DNA of 64,000 bases from Pyxidicoccus xibeiensis. GTDB taxonomy: Bacteria > Myxococcota > Myxococcia > Myxococcales > Myxococcaceae. A program made the position numbers and the translations under genes. Under the pieces are notes generated by a model, which saw only the letters and a program-made list of their open reading frames with translations, searched no databases and was not told the origin of the DNA. Of the stretch, positions 46,773 through 55,909 are shown piece by piece; the stretch's first letter is position 1, and each line of letters begins with the position of its first letter. The stretch lies in assembly GCF_024198175.1 (NCBI RefSeq), contig NZ_JAJVKV010000009.1, positions 62,001 through 126,000 of the forward strand, read 5' to 3'.

Positions 46773-47918
46773 ATGGATTTCGAACTTCCTGAAAGCCACC
46801 AAGCCCTTCAGTCCTCCCTTCGCGACTTCTGCGAGCGGCGCGTGAAGCCGTACGCCCGTGACTGGGACAAGGACGAGAAGTTCCCGATGGAGGTCGTGAA
46901 GGAGCTGGGGCAGCTGGGCGTCATGGGCATCCTGGTCGGCGAGGAGTACGGCGGGGCCGCCATGGACTCACTGGCCGTCGCGGTCGCCGTGGAGGAGATC
47001 GCCCGGTATGACGGCTCGCTCGCGCTGACGGTGGCCAGCCACAACGGCCTGGGCACCAGCCACCTGCGCGTCTTCGGCACGGACGCGCAGCGCAAGAAGT
47101 ACCTGCCGAAGCTGGCCACCGGCGAGGCCCTGGGCGCCTGGGGCCTGACGGAGCCCGGGTCCGGCTCGGACGCGTCCAGCATGAAGACCACGGCGGTGCG
47201 CCAGGGGAACAACTGGGTGCTCAACGGCACCAAGATGTTCATCACCCAGGGCACCGTGGGCGACGTCTTCGTGGTGCTGGCGCTCACGTCCCCGCAGAAG
47301 CGGCAGAAGGGCGTCACCGCCTTCCTGCTGGAGAAGGGGATGCCGGGCTTCAGCCAGCGCGCCATCCACGGGAAGCTGGGCATGCGCTCGTCGGACACCG
47401 CCGAGCTCATCCTGGAGAACGTGGAGGTGCCGGACTCCAACCGCGTGGGGGAGATCGACCACGGCTTCATCGACACGATGAAGATCCTCGACAAGGGCCG
47501 CATCACCATCGGCGCGCTGGCCGTGGGCCTGGGGCGCGGCGCCCTGGAGGAGTCCGTGCGCTACTCGCGTGAGCGCACCGCGTTCGGCCAGCCCATCAGC
47601 GAGTTCCAGGGCCTGCGCTGGATGATGGCGGACATGAAGACGGAGATGGACGCGGCCCGGATGCTGGTGCATCGCGCGGCGCGGCTGGCGGACGAGGGCA
47701 AGCCGTACTCGAAGGAGGCCTCCATGGCGAAGCTGTTCGCCTCCGAGGCCGCCATGCGCGCGTGCAACAAGGCGGTACAGATCCACGGCGGCTACGGCTA
47801 CACGCGCGAATTCCCCGTCGAGCGCTACCTGCGCGACGCCAAGCTGTGTGAAATTGGCGAAGGCACGAGCGAGATCCAGCGCACCATCATCGCCCGTGAG
47901 ATCTTCAAAGGGGCCTGA
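46773..47918 (+). CDS. Acyl-CoA dehydrogenase
   Basis: A 381-residue FAD enzyme that introduces the alpha-beta double bond in acyl-Co[22 protein letters not shown] and [13 protein letters not shown] are the FAD-binding strands; [22 protein letters not shown] is the second signature; [13 protein letters not shown] carries the expected catalytic Glu of the short-chain class, rather than the helix-G Glu of isovaleryl-CoA dehydrogenases. A TGCTATAGA extended -10-like sequence lies about 12 bases before the start, so it may have its own promoter with a short leader. It shares one base with the next gene. Butyryl- or 2-methylacyl-type substrates are most likely. Confidence 0.92.
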   Translation: MDFELPESHQALQSSLRDFCERRVKPYARDWDKDEKFPMEVVKELGQLGVMGILVGEEYGGAAMDSLAVAVAVEEIARYDGSLALTVASHNGLGTSHLRVFGTDAQRKKYLPKLATGEALGAWGLTEPGSGSDASSMKTTAVRQGNNWVLNGTKMFITQGTVGDVFVVLALTSPQKRQKGVTAFLLEKGMPGFSQRAIHGKLGMRSSDTAELILENVEVPDSNRVGEIDHGFIDTMKILDKGRITIGALAVGLGRGALEESVRYSRERTAFGQPISEFQGLRWMMADMKTEMDAARMLVHRAARLADEGKPYSKEASMAKLFASEAAMRACNKAVQIHGGYGYTREFPVERYLRDAKLCEIGEGTSEIQRTIIAREIFKGA

Positions 47919-48781
47919 TGGACACCGCCAGGTTGGAAGGACTCGGGTTGCAGGTCAGGGAGGACGCGGCTGGCACGGAGGCCGTGCTGGACCTGGAGTC
48001 TTCTCCCCTCGTGAATCCCGTCACCCGGGCCTTCATCCCAGAGGTGATCTTCCAGGTGATGGGGGACCGGCTCATCCCCATCTCCCCGGCGGCGGTGGTG
48101 GGGCTCGCCCCCATCCTGGTGGGCGCCCTCAGTGACGTGGCGGACATCGAGGCGCTGCTGGCCGACGCCTTCAACGAGCACATCTTCCACGTGCAGCGCC
48201 GCTCCGCGGAGCTCCAGGTCCTGGGCCTGACGCCCAAGGTGGACCCGGACACGCTGGAGCTGTCTACCGTGGTGCAGGACGGGGACCTGGCCGTCACCCT
48301 GGTGGCGGATCGGCTGGGCAACTTCCGGGTGGCCCGGGTGTCGCGGGGCGGCGAGGACATGCCCAACGGCAACGGGCACACGCTGGAGCTGTCGGAGTTC
48401 CGCGAGCGGGCGGCGCTGACGGGCTACCTGGCGGCACTGTTCGGCGAGCCGGCCGCCCGGCCGCAGCCTGCCCCCGTGGGGGCGGGCCTGGTGCGCTTCG
48501 GCGACATCGTGGAGAAGTTCGGAGCGGAGGCGCTGGTGCCTCCCCGCAGCGGCCTGGAGCTGCTGGCGCAGTTGCAGGTCCAGGGCAGGCCCTACCGCTT
48601 CGCCGCCGCACGGGTGGCGGGGCGCACGTTCCGGGGACTGCTGGCGGGGGCGAAGGGCAAGGTGTGGGCGGGACGGTTCGAGCTGGATGAGTTTCCAGGC
48701 ATCGTCCGGATGGTGGCGGAGCTGCTGAAGGTCCCTCCCGAGGCCGTGAGGCTGGTGGGGCCGGACGCGCCACAGGAGTGA
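47918..48781 (+). CDS. Conserved hypothetical protein coupled to acyl-CoA dehydrogenase
   Basis: A 287-residue soluble protein without a signal peptide. The N-terminal half has FIPEVIFQVMGDRLIPISPAAV and a helical stretch; the middle has acidic/hydrophobic strands (LAVTLVADRLGNFRVARVSRG); the C-terminal half reads FGDIVEKFGAEALVPPRSGLELLAQ and ends in a helix (GIVRMVAELLKVPPEAVRLVG). The start codon shares its A with the dehydrogenase stop, so the two are translated together, and RNase III follows nine bases later. I recognise no family. Confidence 0.7.
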   Translation: MDTARLEGLGLQVREDAAGTEAVLDLESSPLVNPVTRAFIPEVIFQVMGDRLIPISPAAVVGLAPILVGALSDVADIEALLADAFNEHIFHVQRRSAELQVLGLTPKVDPDTLELSTVVQDGDLAVTLVADRLGNFRVARVSRGGEDMPNGNGHTLELSEFRERAALTGYLAALFGEPAARPQPAPVGAGLVRFGDIVEKFGAEALVPPRSGLELLAQLQVQGRPYRFAAARVAGRTFRGLLAGAKGKVWAGRFELDEFPGIVRMVAELLKVPPEAVRLVGPDAPQE

Positions 48782-48790
48782 AGGAAGGCC

Positions 48791-49597
48791 GTGGAGAAGC
48801 TCAATCTGGCCGAGCGGGTCAAGGTGCTGGAGTCTCGCCTGGGGGTGTCCATCGCCCGGCAGGACCTGGCCATCGAAGCGCTCACCCACAAGACGTACGT
48901 CAACGAGAACCCGGACCTGCGCCTCAAGGACAACCAGCGCCTGGAGTTCTTCGGGGACGCGGTGGTGAACCTGGCCGTCAGCGACAGGCTCTGGAAGCGC
49001 TACCCGGACGTGCCGGAGGGCTTCCTCACCAAGGTGCGCGCCCGGCTGGTGCATGAGGAGGGGCTGGCCCTGGTGGCCCGGCGGATTCCGCTCGGCGATT
49101 TGCTGCTGCTGGGCCGGGGCGAGGACAAGTACCGCGGGCGGGAGAAGAACTCCCTGCTGGCGGACGCCATGGAGGCGGTGTTCGGCGCGGTGTACCTGAG
49201 CTCGGGCATGGAGCCGGTGCTCCAACTGGTGGACCGCTTCTTCGCGGAGCTCATCGACGACGCCGCGTCCAACCTGGACAAGGACTACAAGACGGCCCTG
49301 GGCCAGCTGGTCCACGAGCGCCTGAAGATGCCGCCCCGCTACCGGGTGGTGTCCGAGTCCGGCCCGGAGCACTCGAAGATCTTCGAGGTGGAGGTCATCA
49401 TCGGCGAGGAGGCCTTCGCGCGCGCCACCGGCCGCAGCAAGAAGGAGGCGGAGCAGGCCGCGGCCCGGGTGACGCTGGACATGCTCCCCCAGCGTCTGGC
49501 CCAGAACACCGCGGCCGCCAACGGGGCCCGTCCGGAGGGGGAGCCGGCCTGCGCGCCCCCGGCGGCCGAAACGCCACGGGACGACACCCCGGCGTGA
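48791..49597 (+). CDS. rnc: Ribonuclease III
   Basis: A 268-residue dsRNA endonuclease. The signature QRLEFFGDAVVNL near residues 49-61 and NSLLADAMEAVFGAVY near 120-135 supply the metal-binding acidic residues of the RNase III domain; a dsRBD follows from about 160 with YRVVSESGPEHSKIFEVEVIIG and RSKKEAEQAAARVTLDML. An Ala/Pro-rich tail of about 30 residues is extra. It processes rRNA and dsRNA. Era follows two cyclophilin genes downstream; rnc-era linkage is common. Confidence 0.95.
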   Translation: MEKLNLAERVKVLESRLGVSIARQDLAIEALTHKTYVNENPDLRLKDNQRLEFFGDAVVNLAVSDRLWKRYPDVPEGFLTKVRARLVHEEGLALVARRIPLGDLLLLGRGEDKYRGREKNSLLADAMEAVFGAVYLSSGMEPVLQLVDRFFAELIDDAASNLDKDYKTALGQLVHERLKMPPRYRVVSESGPEHSKIFEVEVIIGEEAFARATGRSKKEAEQAAARVTLDMLPQRLAQNTAAANGARPEGEPACAPPAAETPRDDTPA

Positions 49598-49641
49598 AAC
49601 CCCTTGGATGGGGGAGGGGCGGGGGATAGGGTGCCGCGCCG

Positions 49642-50352
49642 ATGAGACCCTCCTCCCCCCGAATGATGCTCGCGCTGGTGGCCTGCCTGCTGGCCGGTAC
49701 CGCGTCCGCCGCCTCCGGCAAGTGGACGAAGAAGGTCGAGTCCGGCAAGGACCTCTACGCCACCCTCAAGACGAGCGAGGGCGACATCGTCGTCCGGCTC
49801 TTCTCCAAGGACGCCCCGAAGACGGTGGCGAACTTCGTGGGCCTGGCCGCGGGGGAGAAGGAGTGGACCGACCCCCGGGCGGGACAGAAGTCGAAGAAGC
49901 CGATGTACGACGGCACCGTGTTCCACCGCGTCATCCCCCAGTTCATGATTCAGGGCGGCGACCCCACCGGCACCGGCATGGGCGACCCGGGCTACCGCTT
50001 CGAGGACGAGTTCCAGAGCGGCCGCGGCTTCGACAAGGTCGGCCTGCTGGCCATGGCCAACGCCGGCCCCAACAGCAACGGCAGCCAGTTCTTCATCACC
50101 ACCGCCACGCCGGCGCACCTCAACAACCGGCACACCATCTTCGGTGAGGTGGTGAAGGGCTACGACGTGGTGGAGAAGATTGGCAATGTGCCCCGGGACA
50201 GCAGGGACAGGCCCCTGACGGCGGTGGTGGTGACGCGGGTGGAGCTGAGCGACAAGGCGCCCGCGGGCGTCGCCAAGGCTCCGGCAACCGCTCCGGCCGC
50301 GCCTGCGCCGAAGAAGGACGCGGGCCCGAAGCCGGCTTCTCCGAAGCCGTGA
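49642..50352 (+). CDS. Secreted cyclophilin-type peptidyl-prolyl isomerase
   Basis: A 236-residue PPIase with a signal peptide (MMLALVACLLAGTASA) and the full cyclophilin domain: DIVVRLFSKDAPKTVANFVGLA, YDGTVFHRVIPQFMIQGGDP (catalytic Arg, Phe, Gln), NSNGSQFFIT and LNNRHTIFGEVVKGYDVV. The C-terminal tail is Ala/Pro/Lys-rich. It probably folds proteins in the periplasm, in contrast to the cytosolic copy that follows 75 bases later. Confidence 0.93.
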   Translation: MRPSSPRMMLALVACLLAGTASAASGKWTKKVESGKDLYATLKTSEGDIVVRLFSKDAPKTVANFVGLAAGEKEWTDPRAGQKSKKPMYDGTVFHRVIPQFMIQGGDPTGTGMGDPGYRFEDEFQSGRGFDKVGLLAMANAGPNSNGSQFFITTATPAHLNNRHTIFGEVVKGYDVVEKIGNVPRDSRDRPLTAVVVTRVELSDKAPAGVAKAPATAPAAPAPKKDAGPKPASPKP

Positions 50353-50427
50353 GTCCGGAGCACGCGAGGCAGTGGAAGTGAAACGGGCCCGTCCGTCCGG
50401 CGGGCTCCAGCAAGACGGGAGGGCAGC

Positions 50428-50979
50428 ATGGGAATGATGGACGAGGCCCGCGCGGGCAATGAGCTGTACGCCACCTTCGACACCACGCAGGGGCAGATCG
50501 TGGTGCGGCTGTTCTCGAAGGACGCGCCGACGACGGTGGCCAGCTTCGTGGGATTGGCCACGGGGGAGCTGGAGTTCGAGGACCCGACGACACGTGAGAA
50601 GACGAAGCGGCCGTTCTACGACGGCACCGTCTTCCACCGCGTCATCCCGGGCTTCATGATTCAGGGCGGTGACCCCACGGGCACCGGCCGCGGCGGCCCC
50701 GGCTTCAACGTCCCGGACGAGTACAAGAGCGGCCGGACCTTCGACAAGGTGGGCCTGCTGGCCACCGCCAACATCGGCCGCCCCAACACCAACGGCAGCC
50801 AGTTCTTCCTCACCACCTCCAAGCCGACGTACCTGAACAACAAGCACACCATCTTCGGCGAGGTGGTGACCGGCTACGACGTGGTGGAGAAGATTGGCAA
50901 CGTGCCGCGCGACGGGAGTGACCGGCCGCGCCAGGACGTGCGCATCAACAAGCTGACCATCTCGACGACCCAGCCGTAG
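50428..50979 (+). CDS. Cytosolic cyclophilin-type peptidyl-prolyl isomerase
   Basis: A 183-residue cyclophilin without a signal peptide. Catalytic and substrate-groove residues are intact: FYDGTVFHRVIPGFMIQGGDP, NTNGSQFFLT and LNNKHTIFGEVVTGYDVV. It is clearly a paralogue of the upstream secreted copy, sharing long identical motifs, so a tandem duplication with relocalisation is likely. GGGAGGG precedes ATG 50428. Confidence 0.94.
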   Translation: MGMMDEARAGNELYATFDTTQGQIVVRLFSKDAPTTVASFVGLATGELEFEDPTTREKTKRPFYDGTVFHRVIPGFMIQGGDPTGTGRGGPGFNVPDEYKSGRTFDKVGLLATANIGRPNTNGSQFFLTTSKPTYLNNKHTIFGEVVTGYDVVEKIGNVPRDGSDRPRQDVRINKLTISTTQP

Positions 50980-50990
50980 CCCGGCTGCCT

Positions 50991-51021
50991 GCCGCCCCTC
51001 CATGCAGAATGGATGGGCGGC
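50991..51021 (+). terminator. Terminator-like hairpin before era
   Basis: GCCGCCCCTCCAT (50991-51003) and ATGGATGGGCGGC (51009-51021) form a 13-position stem with one mismatch and a five-base loop, followed by GGGCTGTTAT. It lies directly after the second cyclophilin gene. The T-run is weak, so it may only attenuate. Confidence 0.5.
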
Positions 51022-51100
51022 GGGCTGTTATAGGGCGTTGTCCGCGGTTCCCTCTTCGGGGCTCCCGGTTTCAAGGGACTCCCAGATCACCTCCGAAGCA

Positions 51101-52045
51101 ATGGCCTCCCCCAAGACACACCGCAGCGGCTTCGCCGCGCTCATCGGGCGCCCCAACGTGGGCAAGAGCACGCTCATCAACGCGCTCACCGGCGAGAAGA
51201 TCGCCATCGTCTCGCCCAAGCCGCAGACGACCCGCAACCGCATCCTCGGCGTGGTCACCCGCCCGGAGGGGCAGGTGGCGTTCATCGACACGCCCGGCAT
51301 CCATCAGGCCAAGGGTGAGCTCAACCGCTACATGGTGGAGACGGCGCTCTCCGCCGCCGAGGAGGTGGACCTGGTCCTCTTCCTCATCGAGCCGCCCGCG
51401 GGCGAGAAGCTCGAGGTGAGCCCCGGGAACCGGACCATCCTCGAGCGGCTGCAGAAGGTGGGCAAGCCCACCTTCCTGGTCATCAACAAGATCGACTCCA
51501 TTCCCAAGGCGATGCTGCTGCCGCTCATCGACCTGTACCGGAACGAGTTCCCCTTCGCGGAGGTGGTGCCCATCTCCGCGCGGGAGAAGGACGGGGTGGA
51601 CCGGCTCTTCCACACCGTGCTGGAGCACCTGCCCGAAGGCGACAACGTCTTCGAAGAGGACATGCTGACGGACCAGCAGGAGCGCGCGCTGGTGTCCGAG
51701 TACATCCGCGAGCAGGTCCTGCGTCACTGCCGCGAGGAGATTCCGTACTCCACGGCGGTGCTGGTGGACATCTTCGACGAGTCCGAGCGGGAGCCCCGTC
51801 CGGGCACTCCGCCGAACCAGCTGGGCGGGCTCATCCGCATCGCGGCGTCCATCTACGTGGAGCGCGACAGCCAGAAGGCCATCATCATTGGCAAGCAGGG
51901 TCAGATGCTGAAGACCATTGGCACGGACGCGCGCAAGTCCGTGCAACGCCTGCTGGGCGCGCACGTGTACCTGGATCTCCGGGTGCGCGTGGAGCCGCGC
52001 TGGAGCGAGCGCCGCGAAGGCCTCAAGAAGCTGGGATACGACTGA
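51101..52045 (+). CDS. era: GTPase Era
   Basis: A 314-residue ribosome-assembly GTPase. GRPNVGKST is at 16-24, with PQTTRN (switch I), FIDTPGIHQ (G3) and NKID (G4); the C-terminal KH domain has YVERDSQKAIIIGKQGQMLK, which binds the 3' end of 16S rRNA. ATG 51101 is chosen; the frame is open upstream, but the domain begins here. It is followed one base later by der. Confidence 0.96.
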   Translation: MASPKTHRSGFAALIGRPNVGKSTLINALTGEKIAIVSPKPQTTRNRILGVVTRPEGQVAFIDTPGIHQAKGELNRYMVETALSAAEEVDLVLFLIEPPAGEKLEVSPGNRTILERLQKVGKPTFLVINKIDSIPKAMLLPLIDLYRNEFPFAEVVPISAREKDGVDRLFHTVLEHLPEGDNVFEEDMLTDQQERALVSEYIREQVLRHCREEIPYSTAVLVDIFDESEREPRPGTPPNQLGGLIRIAASIYVERDSQKAIIIGKQGQMLKTIGTDARKSVQRLLGAHVYLDLRVRVEPRWSERREGLKKLGYD

Positions 52046-52046
52046 G

Positions 52047-53426
52047 ATGAAGCCGCTGGTAGCCATTGTCGGACGCCCCAACGTGGGCAAGAGCACGCTG
52101 TTCAACCGCCTCGTCGGCCGCCGCCTCGCGCTGGTGGAGGACCTGCCCGGCGTGACGCGGGACCGCCACTACGCCGACGCGGAGTGGGAGGGCCGTCACT
52201 TCACCTTCATCGACACCGGTGGCTTCGTCCCCGGGGAGAAGGACTCGCTGCTCCAGCAGGTGCGCGAGCAGGCCCAGCTCGCCGTGGAGGAGTGCGACGT
52301 CATCATCTTCGTCACCGACGCGCGCCAGGGCCTGACGGCCGAGGACGAGGCCGTCGCGAAGTACCTGCGCAAGAGCGGCAAGCCCGTCGTCGTGGCCGCC
52401 AACAAGCTGGACAACACGACGGGGCAGATGCAGTCGCTGGCCGCCGAGTTCTACAAGCTGGGCCTGGGCGAGGTGCAGCCCATGTCCGCCGAGCACGGCC
52501 TGGGCGTGCCGGGCCTCTTCGACGAGGTGGTGGCGAAGCTGCCGCCCAAGGAAGAGGGCGAGGACGCCGAGGCCCCGCCGGACGACGGCACCATCCGCGT
52601 GGCCATCATCGGCCGGCCCAACGTGGGCAAGAGCACCCTGGTCAACTCCATCCTCAAGCAGAAGCGGGTGGTGGCCAGTGAGATCCCCGGCACCACGCGG
52701 GATCCGGTGGACTCGCCGCTGACGTACAAGGGCCACCAGCTCATCCTCACGGACACCGCGGGCATCCGGCGCAAGAAGACCATTGCCCACCGCGTGGAGC
52801 AGTTCTCGGTCATCGCCGCGCTCAAGACGATGGAGCGCAGCGACGTGGCGGTGCTGCTGATGGACGCCACGGAGGTGGCGGTGGACCAGGACGCGAAGCT
52901 GGCGGGCCTGGCCGAGGAGCGCGGGCGGGCCCTGGTCATCGTCGTGAACAAGTGGGACCTGGTGGACGCGGACCAGCGCCGGCAGGAGACCTACCGCGAG
53001 TCCCTGAAGTACTCGCTGAAGTTCGTAGGCTACTCGCCCATCCTCTTCACGTCCGCGCTGACGGGCTCCAAGGTGGAGAAGGTCGTGGACGTGGCGGTGG
53101 AGCTGGCCCAGCAGTTCCGCTTCCGGGCGCCCACGCCGCAGCTCAACCGCCTGCTGGAGCACATGGTGGACAACCACCCGGCCCCCATTGTCCGGGGCAA
53201 GCCGCTACGGCTGTACTACATCAGCCAGGTGACCACGGCCCCGCCGACCTTCGCGATTACGACGAACCACCCCGAAGGCGTCCCGGACATGTACAAGCGG
53301 TACATCACCAACCAGCTCCGCAAGACGTTCGACCTGCGGGTGCCCATCCGCATCCTCTTCCGGGCGCGCCCCGGCCAGGCCAAGCGCGAGGCCCGCAAGA
53401 AGCCGCACCTTCAAGGCAAACACTGA
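52047..53426 (+). CDS. der: GTPase Der (EngA), tandem G domains
   Basis: A 459-residue protein with two GTPase domains and a KH-like C-terminal domain. GRPNVGKST occurs twice, at 9-17 and near 190; each domain has its own G3 (DTGGF, DTAGI) and G4 (NKLD, NKWD). Der acts in 50S subunit maturation. ATG 52047 begins one base after the era stop. The following gene has its own promoter. Confidence 0.96.
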   Translation: MKPLVAIVGRPNVGKSTLFNRLVGRRLALVEDLPGVTRDRHYADAEWEGRHFTFIDTGGFVPGEKDSLLQQVREQAQLAVEECDVIIFVTDARQGLTAEDEAVAKYLRKSGKPVVVAANKLDNTTGQMQSLAAEFYKLGLGEVQPMSAEHGLGVPGLFDEVVAKLPPKEEGEDAEAPPDDGTIRVAIIGRPNVGKSTLVNSILKQKRVVASEIPGTTRDPVDSPLTYKGHQLILTDTAGIRRKKTIAHRVEQFSVIAALKTMERSDVAVLLMDATEVAVDQDAKLAGLAEERGRALVIVVNKWDLVDADQRRQETYRESLKYSLKFVGYSPILFTSALTGSKVEKVVDVAVELAQQFRFRAPTPQLNRLLEHMVDNHPAPIVRGKPLRLYYISQVTTAPPTFAITTNHPEGVPDMYKRYITNQLRKTFDLRVPIRILFRARPGQAKREARKKPHLQGKH

Positions 53427-53438
53427 AGCGTCAGTGCG

Positions 53439-53468
53439 TTGACACTCGCGGCACGCGCTCCGTACAGT
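53439..53468 (+). promoter_or_regulatory. Candidate sigma-70-type promoter for the YfgM-like gene
   Basis: A perfect TTGACA at 53439-53444 is followed by 18 bases and TACAGT at 53463-53468, a four-of-six match. The predicted start is about 24 bases before GTG 53499. Confidence 0.6.
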
Positions 53469-53498
53469 GCGCCGCTCTTTTGAGAGAGGTTTCCAGAC

Positions 53499-54311
53499 GT
53501 GGCCGGAACCACCAAGACCGAGAAGATTCGCCAGAAAGAGCTTCGCCAGCCGGACACCTTCATGAAGGTGGGCGTCGAGGCCAGTGACTGGTTGGCCCAG
53601 CGGCAGAAGCTCATCGGCATCGCCGCGGGGGTCATCATCGTCGGTGGGCTCGGCGTGGCCATCGCCAACGAGGTCTCCAAGCGGGGCGAGGAGAAGGCGT
53701 CCCAGGCACTGGGGCAGGCGCTCGCCGTCCTGGAGCGCCCGGTGGAGGGCGTGGAGCCCGCGCAGCCGGGTGACACCGCCGTCCCCTTCAAGACGCTGAA
53801 GGAGCGCGACGAGGAGCTGGTGAAGGCGCTCGACGCGTTCCGCAAGGAGCATGGCGGCACCCGCTCGGCGACGACGGCGGCGCTGACGCTGGGCAAGGCG
53901 CAGTTCCGGCTGGGCCAGTACGGGGCGGCGCAGGAGGCCTTCGGCGCGTTCCTCAAGGACGCCCCGGAGACGGAGCCGCTGCGCGCCGGCGCACTGGAAG
54001 GCCAGGGCTACGCGTTCGAGGCCGAGAAGAAGTACGACGAGGCCATCAAGGCGTTCGACCAGATGACCACGGTCGGCGGCAAGGCGTTCCTGCCGGGCAT
54101 GGGCGCGTACCACAAGGGCCGCATGCTCGTCCTCCAGGGGAAGAAGGAGGAGGCGGCGGAGGTCCTGTCGAAGATCTCCACCGACCACCCGAACACCGCG
54201 GCGGCGCGGATGGCCAGCGAGCGGCTGGCGGTGCTCGCCTCCGAGGGCGTGAAGATTCCGGCCCCCGCCCCCGCGCAGCCCGCGGCGGCTGCCGGACAGG
54301 ACGCGGGGTAG
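53499..54311 (+). CDS. YfgM-like TPR protein
   Basis: A 270-residue inner-membrane protein with a single N-terminal anchor (LIGIAAGVIIVGGLGVAIA, about 38-56) and TPR-type repeats in the periplasmic part (GQYGAAQEAFGAFLKDAPE, EKKYDEAIKAFDQM, GKKEEAAEVLSKISTDHPN). E. coli YfgM, which binds the SecYEG translocon and periplasmic chaperones, has the same layout, and der-yfgM-bamB is the E. coli neighbourhood. The sequence is divergent, so the identity rests on layout and context. It lies ten bases upstream of bamB. Confidence 0.75.
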   Translation: MAGTTKTEKIRQKELRQPDTFMKVGVEASDWLAQRQKLIGIAAGVIIVGGLGVAIANEVSKRGEEKASQALGQALAVLERPVEGVEPAQPGDTAVPFKTLKERDEELVKALDAFRKEHGGTRSATTAALTLGKAQFRLGQYGAAQEAFGAFLKDAPETEPLRAGALEGQGYAFEAEKKYDEAIKAFDQMTTVGGKAFLPGMGAYHKGRMLVLQGKKEEAAEVLSKISTDHPNTAAARMASERLAVLASEGVKIPAPAPAQPAAAAGQDAG

Positions 54312-54320
54312 TACGCACGT

Positions 54321-55484
54321 ATGAGGGAGCGGCTCGTGAGCTGGAAGCGTTGGCTGGGTGGCGCCGCGGCGGCGGGGCTTCTGGGCGGCTGCGGTATGAC
54401 GCAGTACTACACCAATCCGGAGCTGCCCCGGGGGCCGTCCCACCCCCCGGTGGACTACTTCTCGGTGGATTGGTGGACCCCGCTGGTGCAGCCCACCCAG
54501 CTGGAGTACGGGCCGCGCGAGCCGGCCAGCCCGGCCTATGACCCGGACAGCGAGCTGGTCATCGCGCTCACGCGCGACGGCTTCATCCGCGCCGTGGGTC
54601 AGGATGGCAAGGTGAAGTGGTCGCGCAAGACGGCGGTCCGCTTCAATGCCGGGGCCAGGGTCGTCGAGGGCGTGGCCTACGTGCCCGGCGGTGACGGCTT
54701 CCTGTACGCGCTGGACGCGGCCACCGGCGAGGTGAAGTGGAAGTACGACGCGGGCGAGTCGCTGGCGACGGTGCCCGTGGTGTCCGACGGCCTGGTGCTG
54801 GTGGCCTCGGAGAGCGACACGCTCTTCGCAGTGAAGGCCGCCGACGGGCAGTGGGCCTGGCAGTACCGGAGGGATCCGCCCTCGGGCTTCACCGTGCGCG
54901 GCGCGTCCACGCCCCTGGTGCGCGAGGGCACCGCGTACGTCGGCTTCTCGGACGGCTTCGTGGTGGCGCTGGACATCACGGACGGCAGCGCGTCCTGGGA
55001 GAAGGCCCTGTCCGGGGCCGGCTCCGAGTTCCTGGACGTGGACACGCCTCCGGTCATGGACGACTCCGGCCGACTGTATGTCGCCTCGTACAAGAGCGGC
55101 ATCTACGCCCTGGAGGCGGACTCGGGCGACCTGGTGTGGAACACCAACGTCGCGGGCATGACGTCGCTGCTGGCCAAGGGACAGGTGGTCTTCGCGGCCG
55201 GCGATGGCCGGGTGGACGCCTACCTGGGAGACAGCGGGAAGCTCCTCTGGTCGGTGCCGCTGGGGGAACGGGCCGGGTTCACTCCCGTGTTCGCCCAGGG
55301 AATGCTGCTCGTGCCCATCCAGCGCTCGCTGCTGTTCCTGGACCCGAAGACTGGCAAGTCCCGGGTGGCGTGGAACCCGGGTGATGGAATCACGGCGACG
55401 CCCTTCGTGCGCGGCAAGCAGGTCTTCGTGCTGTCCAACAACGGCTACCTGTACGCCCTGGAAGTGAACGGGTTTCGAGGGTGA
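54321..55484 (+). CDS. bamB: BamB-type outer-membrane assembly lipoprotein
   Basis: A 387-residue lipoprotein: signal ending in LLGGC, then a beta-propeller built from PQQ-like blades (GFIRAVGQDGKVKWSRK, FLYALDAATGEVKWKYD, GFVVALDITDGSASWEKA, GIYALEADSGDLVWNTN, NGYLYALEVNGF). It is the BamB subunit that scaffolds BamA for beta-barrel insertion. Context (der, YfgM-like protein) matches E. coli. The Nudix gene overlaps its stop. Confidence 0.88.
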   Translation: MRERLVSWKRWLGGAAAAGLLGGCGMTQYYTNPELPRGPSHPPVDYFSVDWWTPLVQPTQLEYGPREPASPAYDPDSELVIALTRDGFIRAVGQDGKVKWSRKTAVRFNAGARVVEGVAYVPGGDGFLYALDAATGEVKWKYDAGESLATVPVVSDGLVLVASESDTLFAVKAADGQWAWQYRRDPPSGFTVRGASTPLVREGTAYVGFSDGFVVALDITDGSASWEKALSGAGSEFLDVDTPPVMDDSGRLYVASYKSGIYALEADSGDLVWNTNVAGMTSLLAKGQVVFAAGDGRVDAYLGDSGKLLWSVPLGERAGFTPVFAQGMLLVPIQRSLLFLDPKTGKSRVAWNPGDGITATPFVRGKQVFVLSNNGYLYALEVNGFRG

Positions 55485-55909
55485 CGGCCGCGGCGCCCAG
55501 GACGGTCCGCGTGGTGGCGGCCCTGATTCCGAGGCCCGAGGACGGCAACCGGTTCCTGGTGCAGCAGCGGCTCCCCGGCGGCAGCCGGGCCCTGCTGTGG
55601 GAGTTCCCCGGCGGCAAGGTGGAGGCCGGGGAGACGGACGAAGCCGCGCTGGCCCGCGAGTGTCGCGAGGAGCTGGACGTGGAGCTCGCCGTCGGCCGGC
55701 GCCTCTGGGAGGGCCGGCACACGTACCCGGACCTCACGGTGGAGCTGGTGCTCTACGCGGCCCGCCTGGTGAAGGGCGAGCCGAAGCCCCTGGGCGCGCA
55801 TGCGCTGGCCTTCCAGACGCCGGCGGAGATGACGGCCCTGCCGTTCTGTGAGGCGGACATCCCGCTCCTGGACGACCTGGTGGCGGGAAGGCTGGGCGCG
55901 CTCGATTGA
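55481..55909 (+). CDS. Nudix hydrolase, MutT-like
   Basis: A 142-residue protein with a Nudix box at residues 45-67 (GKVEAGETDEAALARECREE and the next few residues); the catalytic Glu residues in REcREE are intact, while the conserved Gly near the end of the box is Asp here. It should hydrolyse nucleoside diphosphate derivatives such as oxidised dGTP. GTG 55481 overlaps the bamB stop by four bases, and the stop overlaps the next gene. Confidence 0.88.
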   Translation: MTAAAPRTVRVVAALIPRPEDGNRFLVQQRLPGGSRALLWEFPGGKVEAGETDEAALARECREELDVELAVGRRLWEGRHTYPDLTVELVLYAARLVKGEPKPLGAHALAFQTPAEMTALPFCEADIPLLDDLVAGRLGALD

